Assembly (NCBI RefSeq): GCF_028287845.1
Contig: NZ_JAQBOW010000162.1
Coordinates: forward strand, 62,001-126,000
Source of the DNA: Mucilaginibacter sp.
GTDB lineage: Bacteria; Bacteroidota; Bacteroidia; Sphingobacteriales; Sphingobacteriaceae
DNA length: 64,000 nt
Direction: 5' to 3'
Within the stretch, counting starts at the first letter, position 1. Every line of letters begins with the position of its first letter. The translations under genes were made by a program, and so were the position numbers. Positions 20,701 to 27,695 of the stretch are shown piece after piece. Below the pieces are notes generated by a model. The model had not been told where the DNA came from and made no database searches. It saw nothing but the letters and a program-made list of their open reading frames with translations.

Positions 20701-21143
20701 TAAATAACGGCAGCACCTTTACCGTCCTTGATAGTTTAACATCAGCAGGCTTGGGCACTTATAATGATCTTGACCCACACCCGGTGACAGGCCAAAATCT
20801 ATACAGGTTAAAAATGGTTGATATTAATGGAAATATAACCTATTCAACTAATGTAGTTATTACGTTTACACAGCCCAATGCTCCTGTTGTTAGTAATATT
20901 AATGTTTACCCTAACCCTACAAAATCTGTAATAAACTTAGCTATAAAACAAGGTGATTCTGCCTCTGCACCTTACAAAATAAGCATCTCTAATAATACAG
21001 GCATTGTTGTAAAAACAGGTACATCCGGACAGCCCGAATGGCACACCGACGTAAGCACATTATTGCCGGGCACTTACTTTATAGAAGTGGTAAATACAAA
21101 AACCAATAGCTTAACCGGCCGAAGTGCATTTATAAAACTATAA
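14775..21143 (+). CDS. 2,122-residue secreted NHL-repeat/Ig-like protein with T9SS sorting domain
   Basis: Starts at TTG: an in-frame stop lies two codons upstream and no ATG occurs until about residue 86, while TTG gives an intact signal peptide (KHIIFLLFLLLSTSKLFA, then Gln). Three similar modules follow, each an NHL-type propeller with repeats like 'DASGNIYVAD.NNNIRKIT' and then a putative Ig (He_PIG) unit with LPAGLTF...G.ISGTP. The He_PIG units begin near residues 388, 739 and 1088. Residues ~1140-1560 are Thr/Ser/Gly-rich repeats opening with a W..GNWTGGVPG motif. The C-terminus from about 2040 (VYPNPTKSV) is a type A T9SS sorting domain. Probably a cell-surface or released adhesin/binding protein; ligand unknown. 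Confidence 0.9.
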   Translation: MNKPKHIIFLLFLLLSTSKLFAQAPVITYNTPQILAVGSAVSLSPTNTGGAVPATVYGTVSTFAGTTSGFVNGTGTTNVKFALPRGMTIDASGNMYIADQSNNAIRKITAAGVVTTLAGSGVAGKINATGTSASFNTPYDVTVDGSGNVYVADYANNEIRKITSAGVVSLLTGSVTGATGFTNGTGSAALFNGPAGIAYSSTATAMYVSDYTNNEIRKVTSAGVVTLLAGSTTGVTGNTNGTTTAARFNGPTGIAVDAAGNIYVADQNNNQIRKITSAGVVTLFAGNTAGTAGSADGTGSAASFNNPRGVAVDASGNVYINDSGNFTIRMITPTGVVTTIAGNGTAGLIDAVGTAAEFDGRVLKVDPTTGNIFLADYNNNVIRKIIATGYSISPTLPAGLTFDSTTGIISGTPTAIATSTAYTIKAFNSTGSSSATITLSVVTVPSISYSPAIQTYSLNHAISTYSPTSSGGAIASFTGYGIGTQVTGVTLSSPFGIAKDASGNIYVANSAANNIIKYSTGGTISAFITGVINPVGLVFDSSGNCYVLSNAAASKVYKYPSTGGSTGTLLTFGATALQTSFGIAIDAADNLYITNYSGTTTNTYKVYKCSTSGGSPLLTIASTTNLSQPVNVALDNAGNIYILNIRNNTVVKYNSAGTFQSSLITTTGAPYGLCVDGAGHIYVGDPGAGTVKVYNPAGGTALFSITQAGSRGLITDNAGMLYVSDFTNSKLYKYVPNGGYFISPNLPIGLSISSTTGNITGTPTAVTAMTTYTVTAYNTSNAGGSSTTQINISIQLLAPDISYTTPVSYFVSAVITSPTLTNAGSPVVTTVGYSSTAAQPFGTTFNNPSRMAVDASGNIYIANFSGNNIVKYASDGTTLITTSYGTGAPALVNPMGIVFDSAGNCYVLNANATIYKYNSTGAYQSTITVTGAGTTYGLAIDASDRLYITSYGTSTAIYRYTTAGVGASIITASLSTPVDVDIDAAGNIFVLNQGNNTVEKYTTAFVASSFKTGLSTPFSLKIDKVNSLMYIGNTSSNNILVCTPATSTTLYTISNATDCRGLALDLTGTVYSANFTGNQVYQFSPSGGYFLNKTLPAGLTFTATSGAIAGTPSVSSAATDYTVTAWNAAGSGSGIINITCYQKKTWIGTGANISWITAGNWTGGVPGPADQIIIGATGTLSTPTISAAGVTQIGSIVMQNGATTAPSISVSSGATLTVTGDITYQNLSATVQVATLSGAGTINAANLNVVNNFSAPSYPETLASSVANLSLSGNLSLTSTHPSGTRYDDAAFNLTSGIMTVSGIQTSNAIVNNSPNISIGNNTTLQFTGATPLSGLSSTGTNTITIGTGVTIGYTGTNDQVVYSNMAVPNSNLTTGISYANILFSGSGVKTVQGDNTKNLNISGSFTNSLTSNGTTTFVDLSGPTVNFTGSGQSLAGGSGTGTTLFNTVFTGGAKTMSGKFNEDNQSAITFNGTSSTTLDAGAGSLTLNSDAAGSATIASLNPAGTVTGVINGTVNVQRFVTGGGDLTNRGYRLFSSPVSDVTATGFYNLSYFFGSGTYITGAGGVAGGFDVSGNPTIYLYREDKVPSVASFNAGNYRAITKINNNPNYNISTIDGDFNLPVGNGILFFFRGNNSTNASIAPNDVILTTLGHLNQGQVVVKDWFNSGSNTLANSTLSGSTSIQGFNLVGNPYASSIDWNTIYNNTTTTTGICCSTNLSNSIYIYNTATKNYSVYTATSSSAGFATGAPGASNIIPQGQGFFVRALTSSAQLIFNESAKVTNQPAVLLLNAATPVADQHLRLQLTKDAINKDEAVIVFNNAATTAYSQRDDALYLKGSGLVSLSAMSSNKLALALYQTPLPKQSQTIPLNISVTATGTYQLNLTEAKNIPAIYDVWLMDAYKKDSLDIKHNPNYSFMVTADTSTTGSHRFSLVIRQNLANAVHLLSFNATKGTTDVKINWSAENEGNYTTFVLERSINNGSTFTVLDSLTSAGLGTYNDLDPHPVTGQNLYRLKMVDINGNITYSTNVVITFTQPNAPVVSNINVYPNPTKSVINLAIKQGDSASAPYKISISNNTGIVVKTGTSGQPEWHTDVSTLLPGTYFIEVVNTKTNSLTGRSAFIKL

Positions 21144-21159
21144 TATCACCGCATAAGAA

Positions 21160-21192
21160 AGCCTTGCAAAATCTTAAAAATTTTGCAAGGCT
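21160..21192. terminator. Bidirectional terminator between NHL protein and DUF4136 gene
   Basis: Perfect 13-bp stem AGCCTTGCAAAAT (21160-21172) with ATTTTGCAAGGCT (21180-21192), loop of 7. It lies between two convergent stop codons (21143 and 21217). T-runs follow on the plus side (ACTTTTTTT near 21205). Confidence 0.8.
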
Positions 21193-21216
21193 ATAAAACG
21201 TTTTACTTTTTTTAAT

Positions 21217-21951
21217 TTATATTGATTTGCTTGAAGTTGGGCTAACTACCGCGCCTCTGCCACGCGGGCCTCTGCGGTCGGACCGGCCACCTGCGGGCGG
21301 AGCAATTGATGGCGCCATGCTTAGTTGATCTAAAACACCGCTTACCACCTTAGGTAAATCGTCAATATCTTTTTGATGATTACGATGCACTTCGCCAACT
21401 CCAAATCCGCGCCAAACTACCTGTTTGCTTCTGCGATCTATTATATCAATGATTAAAGTTCCTTCTTTGTAATGTTCCTGTCCGGAGGCTGTATATCCGC
21501 CGTAATAGGCAAACGGCGCACCGTAAGCATAGTAATATGGCCGGTAGAAACCACCCCAGCCTCCCCAACCGCCGTATCCAAAACCAAAACCAAAACCCAT
21601 ACCCAAACCCATACCAGGATATATGCCACTGCCATAATAAGTAGGGTAATAATAAGTACGCACTCCCCTGCCTACTATTGATGAGTAACTTATTAATACA
21701 TCGGGGTCGCGCTGGTTTAATACTAACCCTTTAGTTACCAATGCAGCGGTAGCCGCATCTTTAATTTTAGCATCAGCAACCATATTGGTGTTTGCCTTAC
21801 TGTTATCATGTGCCACAGGCATCCAGGCAAAAGTGTGATACCTGCTTAAATTTGTTCTGTTTAAACCCGCAACATAATAATCATAACTGGTACAAGATGA
21901 TATACCAGATACCAGCAAAGCAACCAGTACTACATAAATTGATTTTTTCAT
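21217..21951 (-). CDS. DUF4136-type lipoprotein with Gly/Tyr-rich insert
   Basis: A 244-residue lipoprotein; the signal ends in the lipobox GISSC (Cys20). The N-terminal segment TFAWMPVAHDNSKA and AATAALVTKGLVLNQRDPDVLISY is the DUF4136 pattern (short conserved lead, then an ageing 'DPDxxI.Y' strand), and the C-terminal GTLIIDIIDRRSKQVVWRGFG is the second half of the domain. Between them, residues ~100-150 form a low-complexity Gly/Tyr/Phe-rich loop (YPGMGLGMGFGFGFGYGG). The tail is basic and Arg/Gly/Pro-rich. DUF4136 proteins are envelope lipoproteins of unknown role. The gene shares a terminator with the NHL gene. Fairly sure of the family. Confidence 0.85.
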   Translation of the reverse strand: MKKSIYVVLVALLVSGISSCTSYDYYVAGLNRTNLSRYHTFAWMPVAHDNSKANTNMVADAKIKDAATAALVTKGLVLNQRDPDVLISYSSIVGRGVRTYYYPTYYGSGIYPGMGLGMGFGFGFGYGGWGGWGGFYRPYYYAYGAPFAYYGGYTASGQEHYKEGTLIIDIIDRRSKQVVWRGFGVGEVHRNHQKDIDDLPKVVSGVLDQLSMAPSIAPPAGGRSDRRGPRGRGAVVSPTSSKSI

Positions 21952-22112
21952 AGCTATTTTCCATCTAAATTATTTCATTAGACTGCCGATATATAAAAGG
22001 TTTAATATAAATTAAGTTTTTTTTACAGTATAAAATTTATTAAACTTAATGCTATCTGGTTTAAAAAAAGCCAATCAAAAATCGCACATTTGCACATCCC
22101 ATATTAAGGAGA

Positions 22113-23402
22113 ATGAGCCAATACTTTATAATAGATTTCGATAGTACATTTACACAGGTAGAAGCTTTAGATGAGCTTGCCCGCATATCTCTAAAAAATC
22201 ATCCCGACAGAGAAAAAATATATCAGCAGATAGAGGACCTGACTAACGCTTCAATGGAAGGGCGATTGTCATTTAGCCAAAGCCTTGAATCGCGCGTAAA
22301 ACTTTTACAAGCCAACCGCGAACATTTAAAGCAGCTAATAACTCACTTGAAGAAAAAGGTTTCTACTTCATTTTCGCGCAATACTATATTTTTTAAAAAT
22401 CACCAGGACGAGGTTTTGATCGTATCGGGCGGTTTTAAAGAATTTATTATACCGGTAGTTACCGAATATCATATCAAAAGAGAAAACATTTATGCAAATA
22501 CTTTCGAGTTTGACGAAGAGGGTAACATTATTGGCTATGATCGCGCAAACCCATTATCGCAGGAAGGCGGCAAAGTTAAGCTGTTAAAGGAGCTTAAACT
22601 GGAAGGCGATATTTATGGCATTGGCGATGGTTACTCTGATTTCCAATTAAAGGAATCAGGCATGATCAAAAAATTCTTCGCTTTTACAGAAAATATAGAG
22701 CGCAAATCTGTCGCCGAAAAAGCAGACCACATCACTCCAAGCTTTGATGAGTTTTTATATATCAATAAGCTGCCCCGTGCTATATCCTACCCCAAAAACC
22801 GCATTAAATGCCTTGTTGTAGGCAATATTGAAGAGGATGTATTAACCCAAATGCAAAAAGAGGGTTATAATATACGCCAACGCGATAGCATTGAAGAAAA
22901 ATACCTGGATGAAGCCGGTGTATTACTTTGTGATGAAGAGAACCAACCAACGCCAGAGCAGGTACAAAATGCAGGCAGGCTAAAAGTTATTGGATGTTTT
23001 GGTAAGATAAACCGCAAACTATCAGAAACAGCTTGCGAGAGCGGCATCATTATTTTTGACGACCCTAAGCATAATCCGCGTAATGACGATTTTTTACCGA
23101 AACGAGTTATTGCTTTTATGAACGAGGGGAAAACGCATACCAGTTGTAACTTTCCTGATTTGCAGCCGCCGCGTATAAATAATGCGCACCGGTTAATACA
23201 CATCCATAAAAATGTACCAGGCATATTGGCCAAAATAAATGACGTATTTGCCCGCCATAACATTAATATAGTTGCCGAATTTTTGGTTACTAACGAGCAG
23301 ATTGGCTATGTAATAACTGATGTTAATACCGGTTATGATACCGAGGTATTAAATCAGCTTAAAGCTATCGAACATACTATTAAGTTCAGGTTGCTGTATT
23401 AA
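22113..23402 (+). CDS. serB: HAD phosphoserine phosphatase fused to SerA-like ACT region
   Basis: A 429-residue fusion with an AAGGAG ribosome site just before the ATG. Residues 1-215 are a HAD-IB phosphatase of the SerB type: Asp8 and Asp10 in DFDSTFT, Ser105 in VSGGF, Lys154, and Asp172/Asp176 in GDGYSD. It would dephosphorylate phosphoserine in the last step of serine synthesis. From residue 230 the chain resembles 3-phosphoglycerate dehydrogenase: IKCLVVG and LKVIGCFGKINRKLSETA resemble the SerA substrate lobe, and 331-429 (RVIAFMNEGKTHTSCNFP, HIHKNVPGILAKIN, final FRLLY) match the SerA C-terminal ACT region. The NAD-binding domain is absent. The ACT part may bind serine as a regulator. 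A serB symbol is the best fit for the enzyme half. Confidence 0.85.
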   Translation: MSQYFIIDFDSTFTQVEALDELARISLKNHPDREKIYQQIEDLTNASMEGRLSFSQSLESRVKLLQANREHLKQLITHLKKKVSTSFSRNTIFFKNHQDEVLIVSGGFKEFIIPVVTEYHIKRENIYANTFEFDEEGNIIGYDRANPLSQEGGKVKLLKELKLEGDIYGIGDGYSDFQLKESGMIKKFFAFTENIERKSVAEKADHITPSFDEFLYINKLPRAISYPKNRIKCLVVGNIEEDVLTQMQKEGYNIRQRDSIEEKYLDEAGVLLCDEENQPTPEQVQNAGRLKVIGCFGKINRKLSETACESGIIIFDDPKHNPRNDDFLPKRVIAFMNEGKTHTSCNFPDLQPPRINNAHRLIHIHKNVPGILAKINDVFARHNINIVAEFLVTNEQIGYVITDVNTGYDTEVLNQLKAIEHTIKFRLLY

Positions 23403-23429
23403 GTTGGTGGTTCATGGTTAAAATTCACA

Positions 23430-23909
23430 CTATGAACTATGATCCGGAAACGGCACCACCAAAACCGGCACTTCTGAGTGGCGCACTACATGCTCTGCAA
23501 CGCTGCCCATTATCAGGCGGTCAAATCCGGTGCGGCTATGGGTACCAATAACTATCAGATCTGCTTTAAACTGTTTGCCGCATTCTATAATACCACCGGC
23601 GGTATCACCAAATTCGCTAAAATGCGTTACATCCAAGTCGCCGGCAAATTTTTTGATGGCGTCATTTATGATGCTTTCTGAAAGCTCATTTTGGATATTA
23701 ATTATATCTATATCAGCCACCCCCATATCCTGCATAGTTGATCCCAATATAACATCGCCCGAATTATTGTAAGGCATTATAGTAGGTTCAACAATATTTA
23801 CCAACCCAACATGGGCCTTAAATTTATGGGCAATATCAAATCCGTATTTGGCAGCGTGTTCGGCATATTTACTATTATCTATCCCGATGAGTATTTTCTT
23901 GATGAGCAT
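23430..23909 (-). CDS. Universal stress protein, UspA family
   Basis: A 159-residue cytoplasmic single UspA domain. The N-terminal [27 protein letters not shown] holds the Asp that contacts nucleotide in ATP-binding members. Near the C-terminus [31 protein letters not shown] carries the G-x2-(S)-R-x-G...G-S ATP-binding loop, so this is probably an ATP-binding Usp. Usp proteins accumulate under growth arrest and stress. It converges with serB (27-bp gap) and is followed by 88 bp to an esterase gene. No promoter is obvious upstream. Confidence 0.92.
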   Translation of the reverse strand: MLIKKILIGIDNSKYAEHAAKYGFDIAHKFKAHVGLVNIVEPTIMPYNNSGDVILGSTMQDMGVADIDIINIQNELSESIINDAIKKFAGDLDVTHFSEFGDTAGGIIECGKQFKADLIVIGTHSRTGFDRLIMGSVAEHVVRHSEVPVLVVPFPDHSS

Positions 23910-23996
23910 GGTTATTAAGGTTAGTGTAGATATATAAACAAACTAAGGGCAATATGTTTTGAGCCCCTCTAAATCTCCCCTGGTAGGGGAGATTTA

Positions 23997-24902
23997 TTAA
24001 AAGCCGTTGGTATTCATCCAGCTTATGCACCAGTCCAGCCAATGCTCGTTGCTTTTTTTATTGATGAGGCCAAAGCCATGCCCGCCTGCCGGGTAAATAT
24101 GCATTTCGGCCTTTACGTTTGCTTTAGCCAAAGCACTATAAAAATTTAAAGCGCTCTGTATGGTTACCAATGGATCATCTTCGGCCTGTACCATAAAAGT
24201 GGGCGGTGTATTGGCCGTGATATGCTTTTCGCTACTGTACAACTCTATTTGCTCTGCCGTTGGATTAAGGCCCAGTAAATGATCTTTAGAATCATGATGT
24301 TCTGCATTGCTAAAAGTGGTAGCCGGGTAAAGTAGCACCATAAAATCGGGCCGTAAATTAATATTGGCCAAATTAGCGACAACTGGTTTATTAGACCACG
24401 CCGCTGCTGTTGTAGCCAAATGCCCCCCTGCCGAAAAACCCGCCATACCAACTTTAGCCGGATTAATACCCCATTCGGCTGCACGGGTGCGCACCATTAT
24501 TAATGCTTGTTGGGCATCCTGCAAAGGCCCAATGGTTTTATCTACCATTATCAAATCGCTGGGTAAGCGGTATTTTAATACGAAAGCTGTTATACCAATT
24601 TTGGCAAAAGCTACGGCAATGTTTGTGCCTTCATTATCCATAGAAAGCTGGTAATATCCACCACCCGGGCAAATAATTATTGCGGTACCGCTAGCTTTAC
24701 CTTTTTCGGGAAAGTAAGGCGTAAGGGTAGGTATGCTCACATTTGTAACCCAGCCTTTTCTAACTATGGTTTCTGCATAATCAGCAGGGGTTGGCTTTGA
24801 ATTAGGCACACCATTAGGATATAACGGAATAGCAGTTTCCTGCGCATGAGCTAATGAAATAGCGGTAATGAATATGAATGCTGTAATAAATAGTTTTTTC
24901 AT
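23997..24902 (-). CDS. Exported alpha/beta-hydrolase esterase (copy 1)
   Basis: A 301-residue secreted esterase of the BD-FAE/acetyl-xylan-esterase-like alpha/beta-hydrolase group. The ATG at 24902 gives a clean signal peptide (ISLAHA, mature Gln21); a TTG seven codons upstream is rejected. CPGGGYY (79-84) is the oxyanion segment, Ser157 in GFSAGG the nucleophile, Asp242/243 in AEDDP and His275 in GGHGFG the rest of the triad. Such enzymes remove acetyl or feruloyl groups from polysaccharides in the periplasm or outside the cell. The second copy lies 33 bp upstream on the same strand, equal in length. No carbohydrate-active partner lies next to it here, so the substrate is open. Confidence 0.88.
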   Translation of the reverse strand: MKKLFITAFIFITAISLAHAQETAIPLYPNGVPNSKPTPADYAETIVRKGWVTNVSIPTLTPYFPEKGKASGTAIIICPGGGYYQLSMDNEGTNIAVAFAKIGITAFVLKYRLPSDLIMVDKTIGPLQDAQQALIMVRTRAAEWGINPAKVGMAGFSAGGHLATTAAAWSNKPVVANLANINLRPDFMVLLYPATTFSNAEHHDSKDHLLGLNPTAEQIELYSSEKHITANTPPTFMVQAEDDPLVTIQSALNFYSALAKANVKAEMHIYPAGGHGFGLINKKSNEHWLDWCISWMNTNGF

Positions 24903-24935
24903 GAATAAATTATTAAATAACAAGGTAGGATATTG

Positions 24936-25841
24936 TTAAAAGCCGTTAGCATTCATCCAGCCGGCGCACCACTCAAACCAATGTTCTTTGCTTGTGGGGT
25001 TATTCAGCCCAAAGCCATGCCCTCCCGCCTGGTAAAGATGCATCTCTGTCTTAACTTTATTTTTTAGCAGTGCCTCATAAAACAACAGGCTGTTTTGCAC
25101 GGGTACAGTTTTATCATCACCGGCCTGCACAATAAAGGTTGGCGGTGTATTTGCTGTAACTTGCTTTTCGTTCGAATAAAATTCTATTTGTTCGGGTGTT
25201 GGGGTTAAGCCTACCAGGTTATTCCGCGATCCTTTATGTGCAAATTCGCCAAAGCTAATTACAGGGTAAAGCAACAACATAAAATCAGGACGAACGCTGG
25301 TGTTATCTTTATTATCGACAACCGCTTTATCAAAATGTGTTCCGGCGGTCGAGGCCAGATGCCCTCCTGCCGAAAATCCCATAATGCCAACCTTAGCCGG
25401 ATCAACGCCCCAGGCTGCGGCATTTTTGCGTATCATCACGATAGCAGCTTGTGCATCCTGCAGCGGCCCAATGGTTTTATCTACCATTATCAAATCGCTT
25501 GGCAAGCGGTATTTTAATACGAACGCGGTGATACCTATTTTATTAAACTCTTTAGCTACCGCATAGCCCTCTTTATCAATGGCTAAACCACTGTAACCGC
25601 CACCCGGACAAATAATTACAGCAGTACCGGTAGCCTTACCTTTCTCCGGAAAAAATGGAATTAGGGTTGGAACACTGGTTGCTGATGCATGGCCATCGCC
25701 ATTCTTTTCAATATAAGTTGCCGGGGTTGGTTTTGAATTGGGGACACCGTTAGGGTATAATGGAATTACAGGTGCCGTGCCTTGCGCATAGGTTATAGTA
25801 GCCATGGCCATTAATAGCAATGTGGTGCAGAAAAATTTCAT
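24936..25841 (-). CDS. Exported alpha/beta-hydrolase esterase (copy 2, tandem paralogue)
   Basis: Also 301 residues. The ATG at 25841 starts MKFFCTTLLLMAMATITYA (signal peptide, mature Gln20); the longer in-frame reading adds a basic, non-signal N-terminus and overlaps prfB, so it is rejected. The same motifs appear in the same positions as copy 1: CPGGGYS, Ser157 in GFSAGG, QAGDD and GGHGFG. Both share the 21-residue-plus stretch beginning FVLKYRLPSDLIMVDKTIGP. The two genes are a tandem duplication, probably cotranscribed, and may act on related acyl groups. A hairpin at 25878-25910 separates it from prfB. Confidence 0.88.
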   Translation of the reverse strand: MKFFCTTLLLMAMATITYAQGTAPVIPLYPNGVPNSKPTPATYIEKNGDGHASATSVPTLIPFFPEKGKATGTAVIICPGGGYSGLAIDKEGYAVAKEFNKIGITAFVLKYRLPSDLIMVDKTIGPLQDAQAAIVMIRKNAAAWGVDPAKVGIMGFSAGGHLASTAGTHFDKAVVDNKDNTSVRPDFMLLLYPVISFGEFAHKGSRNNLVGLTPTPEQIEFYSNEKQVTANTPPTFIVQAGDDKTVPVQNSLLFYEALLKNKVKTEMHLYQAGGHGFGLNNPTSKEHWFEWCAGWMNANGF

Positions 25842-25877
25842 AATAAAAGATTTATACAATAATAAATCTTTTAGAAG

Positions 25878-25910
25878 AGACTTACGAAGTAATTTAAACT
25901 TCGTAAGTCT
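25878..25910. repeat. ACTTACGAAGT-type hairpin between prfB and esterase
   Basis: A perfect 13-bp inverted repeat, AGACTTACGAAGT (25878-25890) and ACTTCGTAAGTCT (25898-25910), loop AATTTAA. It lies 13 bp beyond the prfB stop codon, so it probably ends or protects the prfB transcript. A near copy with one extra base occurs at 34845-34876 and the core is in the 5542-5573 hairpin. Confidence 0.75.
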
Positions 25911-25923
25911 AATTGGAGTAAAA

Positions 25924-27016
25924 TTAACTCTTCGGCCCGCCAAACTCCATAAGGTAAGCTTTTAGAAAATCGTTCAGATCGCCATCTAAAACCGCAGCGG
26001 CGTTTGATGTTTCGTGATCGGTACGCAGATCTTTAACCAGCTTATAAGGGTGCAATACGTAGTTACGTATTTGCGATCCCCACTCTATTTTCTTTTTGTT
26101 GCCTTCAATTTTATTTGATGCTTCAGCACGTTTACGCATTTCGGCCTCGTACAATTGCGATTTTAGTAAACGTATGGCGTTATCCTTATTTTGCAATTGC
26201 GAGCGCGACTCCTGGTTCTTAATGATAATGCCCGAAGGTTTGTGATACAAACGCACAGCAGTTTCTACCTTATTTACGTTTTGTCCGCCAGCACCGCCCG
26301 AGCGGAAGGTTTCAAACTCAATATCCGCAGGATTGATCTCTATTTCGATAGTATCATCAACCAATGGATAAACATATACCGATGCAAATGAAGTATGGCG
26401 CTTAGCGTTCGAATCGAACGGCGATATACGTACTAAGCGGTGTACCCCGTTTTCGCCTTTTAAATAACCGTATGCAAACTCGCCCTCCAATTGCAGGGTT
26501 ACGGTTTTTACACCGGCTGCCTCCCCTTCCTGGAAATCCTGCTCGGTTACTTTGTAACCATTCTTTTCGCCCCACATAATATACATCCGCATCAGCATCC
26601 CGGCCCAGTCGCAGCTTTCGGTACCACCCGCGCCTGCTGTTATTTGCATCACGGCATTAAACTGGTCCTCTTCGGCCGATAGCATGTTTTTAAATTCCAA
26701 CTCTTCAACCACTTTTATGGCCGTATTGTATTGTTCCTGCATTTCGGCTTCGGTAGCATCGCCGCTCCGAAAAAATTCAAACAGCACACCAGTATCTTCA
26801 ATTACCGATGATACTTTCTGATACTCGTCTGTCCAGACTTTCTTTGTTTTGATGGAAGCTAAAACCTTTTCAGCTTCTTTAGGATGATCCCAAAAATGGG
26901 GGTCGAGAGTTATATCCTGTTCTATTTTTAATGCATCAAGCTTCTTGTCGATGTCAAAGATGCCTCCTCAGGGAAATTAATCTATCCCTTAAATCCTGGA
27001 TCTGTTCTTTAGTCAT
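25924..27016 (-). CDS. prfB: Peptide chain release factor 2, with programmed +1 frameshift
   Basis: RF2 ends translation at UGA and UAA codons. The gene reads from the ATG at 27016 for 20 codons ([12 protein letters not shown]...), meets an in-frame TGA at 26956-26954, and continues in the +1 frame (GAC ATC GAC...) to 25924, giving 363 residues. Key motifs in the second frame are the stop-codon-reading SPF in VRISPFDSN and the catalytic GGQ in [10 protein letters not shown]. The first 21 codons and the TGA would be missed by a plain ORF search. RF2 autoregulates by this frameshift. A hairpin follows the stop. Neighbours are the two esterases downstream, and a hypothetical gene upstream beyond a structured gap. 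Confidence 0.95.
26953..26968 (-). promoter_or_regulatory. prfB programmed +1 frameshift site
   Basis: On the minus strand the site reads AGGAGG CAT CTT TGA C. The Shine-Dalgarno-like AGGAGG lies three bases before the slippery CTT, followed by the UGA stop and C, with the same spacing as the E. coli prfB site. When RF2 is scarce, the ribosome pauses at TGA and slips forward one base to read GAC. Seen directly in sequence; function is well established for this motif. Confidence 0.93.
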
Positions 27017-27062
27017 GGGGCAAATATAGAAAAATGCAATTGTTATAATAACAACTTAGCGG

Positions 27063-27178
27063 CGATTACTCCCTGACATCTGCGTGGAAAGAGGATTGGG
27101 GAAATTAGTCCCCAAAAAGCCCCTTTTCCGCCAAGAACGAAGGGTGGTCCCGCGAAGCTTAGACCTGATGAGTAATCG
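27063..27178. repeat. Structured noncoding segment between prfB and the next gene
   Basis: CGATTACTC (27063-27071) pairs with GAGTAATCG (27170-27178), enclosing a smaller 7-bp hairpin TTGGGGA/TCCCCAA (27096-27102, 27109-27115). No coding potential. It may be a degenerate small repeat element. Evidence is weak because the outer arms are short. Confidence 0.35.
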
Positions 27179-27204
27179 GCGCGTTTAAATCAGTTCCCCT
27201 AAAT

Positions 27205-27235
27205 AAAAAAAGCCTATTCGCATTAGCAAACAGGC
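27205..27235 (-). terminator. Rho-independent terminator of the 27261-27695 gene
   Basis: On the minus strand GCCTGTTTGC-TAAT-GCGAATAGGC (27235-27212, 10-bp stem with two G-T wobbles) is followed by TTTTTTT (27211-27205). It starts 26 bp after the stop codon at 27261. Confidence 0.8.
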
Positions 27236-27260
27236 CCTTAATAGGTAAATGAGGATATTT

Positions 27261-27695
27261 TTAAGCCACAGCCAACTCGCTCAATAAATTGTTCAAGTTA
27301 TAATTACCGCTTAGCATAGCCAATAACTTGCTTAATGCAAAATCATTGTTTTGCGGGCTTTTTGATTGTTGTATCATTTCCTGCATAACCGGCGGGATAA
27401 GCTCTTTAGCAACTTGCAAAGCTGCAACAGGCTCAATACCATAATAGTTATTAAGTTTATTGGCAAATTTATTAACGGTGCTGTTAATTAGCGGGTTGTT
27501 ATAAATGCCGGGGAATTGAAAATATTTGATCAAATCTTTTAGCTTACCATTTTCCACCTGGCCCTTTAATACTTCAATAATCGAGCTCGACGCTTCATTT
27601 ATCACTGCTTCATGATATTTTACAGGAATTACAGGGTTATCAATAACAGCCATCCCGGCGTTACTTTTAACAAGCATAAAAAGTTTTTCAAACAT
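27261..27695 (-). CDS. Conserved hypothetical cytoplasmic protein
   Basis: A 144-residue, helix-rich soluble protein with no signal peptide or membrane segment. It is rich in Asn, Leu, Val and Lys, with a repeated helical look (AVINEASSSIIEVLKGQVENGKLKDLIKYF; NSTVNKFANKLNNYYGI). The C-terminal LSKLLAMLSGNYNLNNLLSELAVA resembles the ends of DUF937/YidB-like proteins, but I would not assign it. Its own terminator follows and pgi is divergent upstream. I do not recognise a function. Confidence 0.7.
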   Translation of the reverse strand: MFEKLFMLVKSNAGMAVIDNPVIPVKYHEAVINEASSSIIEVLKGQVENGKLKDLIKYFQFPGIYNNPLINSTVNKFANKLNNYYGIEPVAALQVAKELIPPVMQEMIQQSKSPQNNDFALSKLLAMLSGNYNLNNLLSELAVA

